Source of the DNA: Mesorhizobium sp.
Lineage (GTDB): Bacteria; Pseudomonadota; Alphaproteobacteria; Rhizobiales; Rhizobiaceae
Assembly (NCBI GenBank): GCA_004020545.1
Contig: SAQE01000060.1
Span: 1 to 41,079, forward strand
Direction: 5' to 3'
Length of the DNA: 41,079 nt
A program made the position numbers and the translations under genes. The notes under the pieces were generated by a model, which searched no databases, was not told the DNA's origin, and saw nothing but the letters and a program-made list of their open reading frames with translations. Shown here piece after piece: positions 8,273 to 15,444 of this stretch. Within the stretch, counting starts at the first letter, position 1; every line of letters begins with the position of its first letter.

Positions 8273-9326
8273 CCTGACGGGCTCCACTGAACCGGCGCTG
8301 CGCCTGGTCGATAAGGACGGAAATGATGATGACGACACCGACGGCGATGAACTGCCAGAACGGCTCGACATTGACGAAGACCAGCCCGTACTGGATGACC
8401 GCGATCACCAGCGCGCCGGCCACCGTGCCGAAGATCGTGCCGGACCCGCCGAACAGGCTGGCGCCGCCGATCACAACCGCGGCGACGCTGTCGAGCAGCA
8501 GCGGCTCGCCGGCCTGCGCGGCGCCCGCGGTGAAACGCGCTGCGTAGAGCGCCCCGCCGAGGCCGGCGCACATCGCCGACAGCACATAAAGGCGCAAGAT
8601 ATGATCCTTGATGTCGATGCCGGCGCGGCGCGCGGCCTGCGCATTGGCGCCGATCGCGTAATTGTGCTGGCCGAACCGCGTCTGGCTCAAGATGTAGTGC
8701 ATCACGATGACGAAGATTGCGGTGATGATGACAAGGTAGGGCACGCTGTAGAACTTGCCGTTGCCGAGCAGCGCGAACCAGGAATTCTGCACCGGCACCG
8801 TTGTGCCCCCGGCAAGCAGGTAGGCAGCGCCGCGCGCGACGCCGAACATGCCCAGCGTGCCGATGAAAGGCGGAATCCTGAGGCGCGAGATCAAGAGGCC
8901 GTTGATGACACCGGGCACGCCGGCAACGATCACGGCGGCGAGAATTCCAGCCAGCATCGCCAGCGGCAACGGGATGGCGGCTCCGGCCATGTTGGTCGCA
9001 TGGGCGGCAATGACAGCGGCGAGCCCCATGATGAAGCCGAGCGACAGGTCGATGCCGCCCGAGATGATGACGAAGGTCTGCCCGGTCGCGAGCAGCAGCG
9101 GCGCCACGGCGAATATCGCTATCGATTGCAGGTTGAACGGATTGAGCACGAAGGTCGCGCCATAGGCGAACCGCGACCAGACCTCGAAACAGACGATCAG
9201 GCCGGCGAGGAACAGCCATGCGCGGCCTTCGGCGATGCGTCGGACAAGGCTCTTGGCCGCATCGCTGTGGTCGGCCTGGGGAGCGACATGCTTTTCGGCC
9301 TGCTGGGCTGGTGATGTTGAGGTCAT
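8265..9326 (-). CDS. CUT2-family sugar ABC importer permease (RbsC/FrcC-like)
   Basis: A 353-residue inner-membrane permease of the BPD_transp_2 family. After a charged cytoplasmic N-terminus of about 35 residues come eight to ten hydrophobic segments. Family landmarks are GQTFVIISGGIDLSLGFIMG near residues 100-120, GQHNYAIGANAQAARRAGI near 210-230, and GGASLFGGSGTIFGTVAGAL near 290-310. It would form a homodimeric channel with the FrcA-like ATPase and receive substrate from the binding protein encoded upstream. The gap to that gene (9327-9427) contains a strong stem-loop, a common way of making more binding protein than permease. Confidence 0.92.
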   Translation of the reverse strand: MTSTSPAQQAEKHVAPQADHSDAAKSLVRRIAEGRAWLFLAGLIVCFEVWSRFAYGATFVLNPFNLQSIAIFAVAPLLLATGQTFVIISGGIDLSLGFIMGLAAVIAAHATNMAGAAIPLPLAMLAGILAAVIVAGVPGVINGLLISRLRIPPFIGTLGMFGVARGAAYLLAGGTTVPVQNSWFALLGNGKFYSVPYLVIITAIFVIVMHYILSQTRFGQHNYAIGANAQAARRAGIDIKDHILRLYVLSAMCAGLGGALYAARFTAGAAQAGEPLLLDSVAAVVIGGASLFGGSGTIFGTVAGALVIAVIQYGLVFVNVEPFWQFIAVGVVIIISVLIDQAQRRFSGARQDE

Positions 9327-9360
9327 GAACGCTCCACCACGGGCTTCCTTCGAACAGGAC

Positions 9361-9415
9361 CCCGGTTGCCGCCGGGATCCGATGCAAGTCTCCTCCCGGC
9401 GGACCGGGAGGAGAC
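9361..9415 (-). promoter_or_regulatory. Intercistronic stem-loops between binding-protein and permease genes
   Basis: A perfect 12-bp stem with a 4-base loop is formed by GTCTCCTCCCGG (9388-9399) and CCGGGAGGAGAC (9404-9415). A smaller one, CCCGG (9361-9365) with CCGGG (9372-9376), follows in the direction of transcription. There is no U-run, so this looks like an mRNA-stabilising or attenuating structure in the 101-base spacer rather than a full terminator. Binding-protein-dependent importers often carry such a structure here. Confidence 0.6.
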
Positions 9416-9427
9416 CAGGCGCGCTGG

Positions 9428-10405
9428 TTATTCGGAGTAAAGATACTTCGAGATGTTCGGATCCGCGATGTTGGACTTGTCCATGATCGTGAAGCCGGTG
9501 CCGATCGAGACCGGGATCGAATGGCCGGTCAGGTGCGCATAGGCCGAAACGACGCCGAAATAGCCGATCTCGGCCGGATGCTGCGCGATCGCCACGTCGA
9601 CCAGGCCGGTGTTGATGTTGTCGACGATGCTGGTCGGAGCGTCGAAGGCGACGACCTTGACGGTGCCGGTCTGTCCGGCCTGCTTGACGCCGTTGGCGGC
9701 GCCCAGTGCCGAGAAAAGGTTGGCGCCGAAGACGCCGACGAGATCGGGATTGCGGGCGAACACCGCCTGCAGCTGCGAGGCCGCCTTGTTGGCGTCGTCG
9801 TCGTTGAACTGGGTCTCCAGCACGGTGATGCCGGGGTGCTTGGCCATCTCCTTCTTGAAGCCCTCTTCCCGCTGGTCGGTGGTCGAGATGCCGGGCTTGA
9901 CGTTCGAGACGTAGACCTTGCCCTTGTCGCCGATGGACGTGGCGAGTGCCCGCGCCGCGATCTCGCCGCCAAGCACATTGTCGGAGGCGATGTAGGCCAG
10001 CGGGAAGTCGGCATCGCCGGCGCCGGTCTGGTACATGCCGGTGCCGATGAAGGTGTCGACGGTGATGACTGGGATGCCGGCATCGTTGGCCTTGCGCAAC
10101 GGCTCGACCAACTGAACCTTGTCGGTCGGCGCGATCAGGATCGCGTCCGGCTTCTTGGCAATGACGGCATCAAGCACCGGAACCTGCGTCACCGGATTGA
10201 AGTCGGGCGCGCCCTGGAAGACAAGGTTCACGCCAAGTGCGTCGGCCGCCGCCTGGGCGCCCTTGCGCATGGTGATGTAGAAACCGTCGGTGGTCAGGCC
10301 CGGAATGAGCGCAATGGTGTACTTCTTGTCCTGCGCTTGCGCGGGAGCGATCAGCACCGTGGCGCTGACCGCGAGCGCCGCGAGCGCGGCAACAATCTTC
10401 TTCAT
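9428..10405 (-). CDS. CUT2-family sugar-binding protein (periplasmic, RbsB-like)
   Basis: A 325-residue periplasmic binding protein of the ribose-binding (Peripla_BP_4) type. The Sec signal peptide (KK then a hydrophobic core) has an AQAQ cleavage site near residues 22-25. The mature part has the expected two-lobe pattern, with KKPDAILIAPTD near 95 and NPDLVGVFGANLFSALGAANGVKQAG near 215-240. ATG at 10405 has AGGAGG close upstream. The ligand is not readable from sequence. The nearby aldolase and sugar kinase make a hexose or hexose-like sugar likely. Expression is probably controlled by the SorC-type regulator encoded next door through sites in 10406-10832. Confidence 0.9.
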   Translation of the reverse strand: MKKIVAALAALAVSATVLIAPAQAQDKKYTIALIPGLTTDGFYITMRKGAQAAADALGVNLVFQGAPDFNPVTQVPVLDAVIAKKPDAILIAPTDKVQLVEPLRKANDAGIPVITVDTFIGTGMYQTGAGDADFPLAYIASDNVLGGEIAARALATSIGDKGKVYVSNVKPGISTTDQREEGFKKEMAKHPGITVLETQFNDDDANKAASQLQAVFARNPDLVGVFGANLFSALGAANGVKQAGQTGTVKVVAFDAPTSIVDNINTGLVDVAIAQHPAEIGYFGVVSAYAHLTGHSIPVSIGTGFTIMDKSNIADPNISKYLYSE

Positions 10406-10677
10406 GAACTCCTCCTCAGTGGTTGGCAGATTGCCGTTGCAAGTGACATCGGTATGGCCGCCGATCCGCTCAGGATGCCGACGGCCGGGAACGCCTGTTT
10501 GCTGTAGCGGGCAGCTTTCCTCCCAAGCGCCCTCCGGTCGTTATGTCAGCCGGTCGAAGTCAGGCCGGCCACTGGCCGCGGTCTCGTTTGCCAGCCTCGG
10601 TCAGGTTCGAGGAACCGCGCCGCCCGTGGCGCATGCGCATCGGGCTCGCAGTCTTGTAACACTTTGCAGAAATAAAT

Positions 10678-10708
10678 TGCAACCCGGTTTTTCCGAGGTT
10701 GCAGCAAC
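10678..10708. promoter_or_regulatory. Candidate SorC-type operator upstream of the sugar importer operon
   Basis: TGCAACC (10678-10684) and GGTTGCA (10697-10703) form a 7-bp inverted repeat with a 12-base spacer. Overlapping the right arm is the 11-bp palindrome GTTGC-A-GCAAC (10698-10708). The same half-sites recur upstream of the regulator gene at 11781-11801. This is the pattern expected for a regulator controlling the operon and itself. Confidence 0.5.
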
Positions 10709-10790
10709 AAGCTTTTCGCACCGGACAGCATGTGCCTGCTCCGAAGAGCCCCGGCTATTGCTCCGAGCCTGCGGCGACACAACTGATTTC

Positions 10791-10818
10791 GAGCCGGCGA
10801 CCTTCGCCGGGCCGGCTC
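10791..10818 (-). terminator. Candidate transcription terminator or stem-loop after the SorC-type regulator
   Basis: GAGCCGGC (10791-10798) pairs with GCCGGCTC (10811-10818) across a 12-base loop, 15 bases past the regulator's stop codon. An alternative inner pairing CGGCGA/TCGCCG (10795-10800 with 10804-10809) is possible. No U-run follows on the minus strand, so termination is only suggested. Confidence 0.4.
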
Positions 10819-10832
10819 TTGGCGGATTCTGT

Positions 10833-11738
10833 TTAACGAGCCGGCATGATGTCGATGATGGCCTGCGCCGTCTTCGTATCCGTCACCAGGGCATTGATGA
10901 GCCCGGCGCGGACGGCGCCGATGATCGCGGTTGCCTTCTCCGGCGAAGCGGCGACGCCGATCACCAGCGGCGCGGCGCGGAGCTGTGCCGGCGACATCGC
11001 TATCATCCGGCTCTCCCCTTCCCAGGCGATCAGCGTGCCCTCGGCGTCGAAATAGTGCCGAAGCACATCGCCAGCCGCGTGAACCAGCGCCTGCTCGCTC
11101 GGCGTGGCGGCGCTCGCCTCAGGCGCGTTGATCGCATGCGGCAGGCCGACGCCGACGATCGCGACGTCGGTCCGGTCCCAAAGTGCCACGGCATCGCGGA
11201 TGGCGGCATCGCCAAGAAAAACCTCGCGCAGCTCGCTTGACGGCAGATAGGGTGCATGGATGAAGTGCGGCGTGCCGCCGAACTCCTCGGCCGCGAGCCG
11301 CACGAACTCGTTGATCTGGAAATGCGGGGCGTGTTGCTGCATGCCGCCGGTGGCGGCGACGGTCAGCACGCCGGGAATGCGCGGCAGACCTGCCCGGATC
11401 ACCTCGCGCACGGCTCGCCCCCAGCCGATGGCCACCACGGAGCCGGCGGCCAGTTGCGCTTGCTTGAGTAAACCGCTGAGCGGAGCGGCCAGCGCCGTCA
11501 GCGCGCCGGTCGACGGCGTTTCGATCACCGCGGCGTCACGAAGCCCCAGCCTGTCGATCAGCTGTTTGGTGATGTCCGCCGGCGTCGCCAGATCGATAAC
11601 CTCGATCCTTACGATGCCCTCGGCTCGCGCGCGCTGCAGCAGGCGCGAGATCGTCGCTGTCGAAACGCCAAGCTGCCGAGCGATATCGACCTGCGACATC
11701 TCCGACACATAGTGCAGCTTGGCGACCGTATGCAGCAT
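10833..11738 (-). CDS. SorC-family transcriptional regulator (sugar-responsive)
   Basis: A 301-residue regulator. Residues about 1-55 hold the helix-turn-helix (HTVAKLHYVSEMSQVDIARQLGVSTATISRLLQRARAEGIV), typical of SorC/DeoR-repressor proteins. The rest is the phosphosugar-binding domain, with GWGRAVREVIRAGLPRIPGV near 120-140 and a terminal NALVTDTKTAQAIID motif. Family members bind a sugar phosphate, and the aldolase/kinase pair encoded divergently could supply one. ATG at 11738 is the only start before an in-frame stop at 11805-11807. The ribosome-binding site is weak. The gene lies between the importer operon and the aldolase gene, so it probably controls both, and half-sites shared by both upstream regions support this. 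Confidence 0.88.
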   Translation of the reverse strand: MLHTVAKLHYVSEMSQVDIARQLGVSTATISRLLQRARAEGIVRIEVIDLATPADITKQLIDRLGLRDAAVIETPSTGALTALAAPLSGLLKQAQLAAGSVVAIGWGRAVREVIRAGLPRIPGVLTVAATGGMQQHAPHFQINEFVRLAAEEFGGTPHFIHAPYLPSSELREVFLGDAAIRDAVALWDRTDVAIVGVGLPHAINAPEASAATPSEQALVHAAGDVLRHYFDAEGTLIAWEGESRMIAMSPAQLRAAPLVIGVAASPEKATAIIGAVRAGLINALVTDTKTAQAIIDIMPAR

Positions 11739-11780
11739 CGTCCGTGATGCGGCCGCATCCTGAATAGGAGGGACAGACAG

Positions 11781-11801
11781 GTTGCAATTCCTTTCAGCAA
11801 C
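11781..11801. promoter_or_regulatory. Candidate SorC-type operator in the regulator/aldolase divergent region
   Basis: GTTGC (11781-11785) and GCAAC (11797-11801) form an inverted repeat with an 11-base spacer, in the 278-base region between the regulator (minus) and aldolase (plus) genes. The same arms with a 1-base spacer occur upstream of the importer operon at 10698-10708. The 10-base spacing difference is one helical turn. The dyad lies just upstream of the regulator start, which suggests autoregulation. Confidence 0.45.
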
Positions 11802-12016
11802 GTGTTACACACACATTCGCCGACGGGAGTTATCGCGCAAATCCGGCGAACCCGCAACTTGAGGTCACGGCGCCGGCGAGGCCGCTTCTCCAGCAGTCCA
11901 CGGCACATCGAGGCGGCTAAAATTTCCCTGCCGGCAGGCGGGGTGAAACTGAACATTCTTGTTTCCACGGGATCCGCGCCCTCGGCGAGAGAGCGCCAAC
12001 ATCGGACAGAAGGCAA

Positions 12017-12922
12017 ATGGCAAAGATGACCACCGCGGAGTTGCGCGGTTACCAGCAAATCTGCGGACCGGACGGGGCCATGGTGGCTATCGCCTGCGAC
12101 CAGCGTGGCGGCATGCGCACCTTGCTGGCGTCAGACCCCGCCGAACAGGCCAGGATCACCAACGACATGCTCGGCGACACCAAGGCGGACATCACGCGCT
12201 ATCTTGCCAGCGCCGCGTCCTGCGTGTTGCTCGACCCGCTCTGCGCTGTGCCGCGTGTGGTCGATGACGGCGTGCTGAATCGCGATACGGCACTGCTCAT
12301 CGGCCTCGACGCCTCCGGCTTCGATGTCTCGCCCGAGGGCTACCGGCTGTCGCGCCTGGTGCCCGGCATCGATGCGCGGCGCGTGCGTGAGCTGGGCGGC
12401 ACCGGCGGCAAGATCATGGTCTATCTCAGGGCCGACAAGCCGGAGGCGAACGAGCGCAACATTGCCATCCTGCGCCAGTGTATCGCCGATTTCGGGAAAG
12501 AGGACCTGCTGCTCGTCGTCGAGTTCCTCACCTATCAGCTCGACGACGAAAGCCCGCAGGACTATGTGGCCAAGACGCCCTGGCTCGTCGAGGAAGGCAC
12601 GCGGATTTCACTGGATTGCGGCGCGAAGGTGCTGAAGCTCCCCTACCCCGGAACGCCCGAGGCCTGCGCCAACATCACCAGGATAGCCGGCGAGGTGCCG
12701 TGGGCGGTGCTTTCCGCAGGCGTCAACCATGCCACCTTCCTCGGCCAGGTCGAGATCGCCATGCAAAACGGCGCCTCGGGCGTGATCGCCGGCCGTTCGC
12801 TATGGAAGGACTGCATCTCGCTCGACCGTGATATCCAGCGTGAACGGCTGAAGACCATCGCGGTGCCGCGATTGCGCGAGATCCAGGCTGTCATTGGACA
12901 CTATCGCCGGAAGGCTGCCTAG
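12017..12922 (+). CDS. Class I aldolase of the LacD/DeoC superfamily (tagatose-bisphosphate aldolase-like)
   Basis: A 301-residue cytoplasmic Schiff-base aldolase, the length of LacD and of sulfofructose-phosphate aldolase YihT. Family landmarks: AIACDQRGG near residue 25-32, a conserved DP pair near 71-72 (LLDPLC), LLLVVEF near 163-169, the probable Schiff-base lysine in AKVLKLPYPG near 200-209, and the phosphate-binding C-terminal region LSAGVNHATF then GASGVIAGRSLWKD near 250-262. The reaction would be reversible cleavage of a ketose phosphate to a triose phosphate and a second aldehyde. It is followed 74 bases later by the ROK kinase fusion and diverges from the SorC regulator. Tagatose-1,6-bisphosphate and 6-sulfofructose-1-phosphate are known substrates in the superfamily, and nothing here decides between them or another sugar. 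Confidence 0.82.
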   Translation: MAKMTTAELRGYQQICGPDGAMVAIACDQRGGMRTLLASDPAEQARITNDMLGDTKADITRYLASAASCVLLDPLCAVPRVVDDGVLNRDTALLIGLDASGFDVSPEGYRLSRLVPGIDARRVRELGGTGGKIMVYLRADKPEANERNIAILRQCIADFGKEDLLLVVEFLTYQLDDESPQDYVAKTPWLVEEGTRISLDCGAKVLKLPYPGTPEACANITRIAGEVPWAVLSAGVNHATFLGQVEIAMQNGASGVIAGRSLWKDCISLDRDIQRERLKTIAVPRLREIQAVIGHYRRKAA

Positions 12923-12996
12923 CGCATCTTAGCGGCCAAGCGAGCAAGCGGCCTTCCCGCGACTCCGGATACCACACCAGGAACGCACGAGACGTC

Positions 12997-14418
12997 ATGC
13001 CACACACGTCGATGGCCATAGGTGTAGATATCGGCGGCACCAATCTGCGTGCCGCCCGTATTTCCGGGACGGGTGAAATACTCGAGCGCATGGCCGAGAA
13101 GAGCGCGCCGGACCCGGAGCTGGTGCTGGGCCGGATCGTCGACATGGTGCGCCGTCTCGACACGCCCGAGGTGACGGCCATCGGCGTCGGCGTTCCCGGT
13201 CGCGTCGATGCCCGGCGCGGCGCCGTCCTGTCGGGAGGCTATGTCGATCTTGCCTCGGTTGACCTGACTGAGCGGCTGGAAGGCATGACCGGCAAGCCCG
13301 TCGCCATCGACAACGACTGCAACATGGCGCTGGTCGCCGAGATGACCCTGGGGGCGGCTTCCGGATACGAAAACGTCGTCATGTTCACCATCGGCACCGG
13401 CATCGGCGGCGCCGTGGCCCAGAACCGGCAGATCCTGCGCGGCCGCGCGACAGCGGGCCAGCTCGGTCACATCACCGTCGACATGAACGGCGAAACCTGC
13501 GCATGCGGCCGGCGCGGCTGCGTCGAGACCACCAGTTCCGGCACGGCGCTGGGGCGCCATATCGAGCGAGCGGGACTGGGTCCCGGCATCTCCGTCGATC
13601 ATCTGTTTGACCGCGAAGCGGCGGGCGATGGCGCGGCACGCGACATACTGGAAGCCTGGGCCAAGCCTTTGCGGGCGGCGATCGATTCGGCCGTCGCCAT
13701 GTTCGACCCCGATCTCATCCTGCTCGGCGGCGGCCTCGGCCGGGCCGCGCACAGGGCGTTGGCCTGCGCCCCGGCGCTCGCGCCCTGGTACCAATGCGCG
13801 GTGGCGCCAGCCGGGCTCGGTGACGATGCCGGTGTGATCGGCGCCGCCCTGCAGGCGCTCAAAGCGAAGGCGGCCACGCCATCCGCAAGGCGCGCCGTGC
13901 TGGTCAACGGCATCCCCGCCAGCGGCAAGAGCACCGTCTCACGCGGCATCGCCGATCGCATGGGCTGGCCCCTGCTTTCGCTCGATGCGGTCAAGAACCC
14001 GTTCCTCGAAATACTCGGCGGGGCCGACCGGGAGTTCAACCGCACGCTCGGCCGCGCCAGCTACCAGGCGATCTGGTCGATCATCGCCGAAGCCCCGGCA
14101 GGCTCGACCTTCGTCGTCGATGCCTGGTTCGGCTTTCAGCCGCGCGAGGTTCTCGAAGCTCATCTGCTGAGGACGGGCGTCGGGCAGACCGTCGAGATCT
14201 GGTGCCACGCCCCTGGCGAGGCACTCGCCGAGCGCTATCGCGCCCGGCTCGACCAGAGGCCAGCCGGCCACCCCGGCGCCGCCTACATCCCGGAGCTTAT
14301 AGAACTGGCCAAGCGCGCCGAGCCGCTGCGGCGCGGTCCGCTTCTCAATGTCGATACGACGAAGCCGATCGACTTCGGCGCTATCACGGCGTGGCTGCGG
14401 TCGGCGATGGAGGGGTAG
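12997..14418 (+). CDS. Fusion protein: ROK-family sugar kinase plus C-terminal P-loop kinase domain
   Basis: A 473-residue protein with two kinase folds. Residues about 6-290 are a ROK kinase: ATP-binding GVDIGGTNLRAA (9-20), probable catalytic D107 in IDNDCN, GTGIGGA (133-139), the zinc motif H158 / CAC-GRRGC (168-175), and LLGGGLG near 242-248. Residues about 297-473 form a separate P-loop kinase with Walker A GIPASGKST (305-313) and RYRARLDQRPAGHPG late in the domain, similar to zeta-toxin or shikimate-kinase-like small-molecule kinases (AAA_33 type). ROK proteins are normally about 300 residues. A bifunctional enzyme making a sugar bisphosphate for the adjacent aldolase is a reasonable inference. 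The second domain's substrate is unknown, and a relic of a similar domain lies at 16540-16664. Confidence 0.85.
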   Translation: MPHTSMAIGVDIGGTNLRAARISGTGEILERMAEKSAPDPELVLGRIVDMVRRLDTPEVTAIGVGVPGRVDARRGAVLSGGYVDLASVDLTERLEGMTGKPVAIDNDCNMALVAEMTLGAASGYENVVMFTIGTGIGGAVAQNRQILRGRATAGQLGHITVDMNGETCACGRRGCVETTSSGTALGRHIERAGLGPGISVDHLFDREAAGDGAARDILEAWAKPLRAAIDSAVAMFDPDLILLGGGLGRAAHRALACAPALAPWYQCAVAPAGLGDDAGVIGAALQALKAKAATPSARRAVLVNGIPASGKSTVSRGIADRMGWPLLSLDAVKNPFLEILGGADREFNRTLGRASYQAIWSIIAEAPAGSTFVVDAWFGFQPREVLEAHLLRTGVGQTVEIWCHAPGEALAERYRARLDQRPAGHPGAAYIPELIELAKRAEPLRRGPLLNVDTTKPIDFGAITAWLRSAMEG

Positions 14419-14419
14419 G

Positions 14420-14440
14420 AGCGCTATTGAGCGCTATTTT
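14420..14440 (+). terminator. Probable rho-independent terminator after the ROK fusion gene
   Basis: AGCGCT-ATTG-AGCGCT (14420-14435) forms a 6-bp stem with a 4-base loop followed by ATTTT. It lies directly after the stop codon and just before the end of the convergent LysR gene. It is part of a perfect tandem duplication of the 10-mer GAGCGCTATT (14419-14428 and 14429-14438). Confidence 0.5.
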
Positions 14441-14449
14441 CTGTGACGA

Positions 14450-15349
14450 CTACCAACTTCTTGCCGCTTGTAGCAGCCGGTCCCGCACGAATGCGTTCAG
14501 CGGCTGCCGCAGCCCCAGGCGATTCCAGGCGAGAAGAATGTCGTTGCTCGGCGGGTCCGAAGGGTCGTGCATTACCACCAGGGAACCTGCTGCGAGATAT
14601 GATGCGCACAGATACTTCGGCAGCACGGTGATGCCGGCTCCGGCAACACAGGCATCGGTCAACGCGCGCAGGTCGGGGATAACTTGGACGGCCTCGGGCG
14701 GCGGTTCAGCGCGGAAGACCTGGCGGAAGTAGCGCCGCACGATCGGCAGATCAGGCCCGTAACCGAGCCAAGGCAAGCCGGTGACCGCCGCTGCTCCGGC
14801 GCGCGACACCATCGCCGGCGGCATCAACGCCGCCCACCTCGGCGCCCCGACGAGCACAAAGGTTTCGCGGAACACCGGATCATATCCGATCATCTTGCGC
14901 GGAATGCGGACGGTGGCAATCGCCATGTCCAGTTCGCTGCTTTGGACACTCTCGATTAGGTCGCGCGCCACACCGAACCGCAATTCGAGTCGAATGCCCA
15001 TGTCCGGGAACCCGCTCAGCGCCGGGAGCACCTTCTCGGTCATGAATTCTATGGGACCGCCCAAGCGCACCGTACCGACAAGACTGTCGTGGCGCATCGC
15101 TGCCGCGGCCAAGGCTGCCTCGATACCGTCGAGATGCGGCGCAACGGCACGGGCAAGCGATTCCGCGGCGGCTGTCGGAGCTATGCCGCGTCCAACTCGC
15201 CGGAAAAGCTTGCGCTTGAGATGAGTTTCCAGCGCTTTGATGTGCCCGGACGCGGCAGGCTGCGTAAGAGCGAGTTGGACCGCGGCCTTCGTTACCGAGC
15301 CGACACGGTAAACAGCGAGGAAGGTTCGCAGTTGGTTGAGCTGATTCAT
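14450..15349 (-). CDS. LysR-family transcriptional regulator
   Basis: A 299-residue LysR-type regulator with the N-terminal winged helix-turn-helix in residues about 1-60 (LNQLRTFLAVYRVGSVTKAA ... TQPAASGHIKALE). The periplasmic-binding-like effector domain follows (GTVRLGGPIEF near 85, ending NAFVRDRLLQAARSW). I chose ATG at 15349 (MNQLNQL) over the upstream in-frame ATG at 15364 because it matches the family start. It diverges from the DJ-1/ABM fusion gene with only 95 bases between starts, the usual LysR arrangement, so that gene is its likely target. The inducer is unknown. The spacer is AT-rich compared with the surroundings. Confidence 0.88.
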   Translation of the reverse strand: MNQLNQLRTFLAVYRVGSVTKAAVQLALTQPAASGHIKALETHLKRKLFRRVGRGIAPTAAAESLARAVAPHLDGIEAALAAAAMRHDSLVGTVRLGGPIEFMTEKVLPALSGFPDMGIRLELRFGVARDLIESVQSSELDMAIATVRIPRKMIGYDPVFRETFVLVGAPRWAALMPPAMVSRAGAAAVTGLPWLGYGPDLPIVRRYFRQVFRAEPPPEAVQVIPDLRALTDACVAGAGITVLPKYLCASYLAAGSLVVMHDPSDPPSNDILLAWNRLGLRQPLNAFVRDRLLQAARSW

Positions 15350-15444
15350 AATTATTTTTATCAATCCGGCTCAACAATATGATTTTTCAGATGTGAGGCC
15401 AAGCCATATGAGCAGCATCAAGCGGTTTGTTATGGAGACCTCCG

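Larger units (their letters stand above)
10406..10832. other. 427-base regulatory gap upstream of the sugar importer operon
   Basis: No convincing gene is seen here. The segment must hold the promoter of the sugar-importer operon (minus strand) and the 3' end of the SorC-type regulator transcript. It contains a strong dyad near 10678-10708 and a GC-rich hairpin at 10791-10818, listed separately. A short AT-richer stretch at 10655-10695 stands out from the GC-rich surroundings and is the likeliest promoter region. I could not fix exact -35 and -10 hexamers. Confidence 0.5.

Noticed and set aside
15350-15444. A LysR T-N11-A box in the spacer before the DJ-1/ABM gene
   Set aside because: Several T-N11-A matches exist, as expected by chance in an AT-rich spacer, and none has convincing dyad symmetry.
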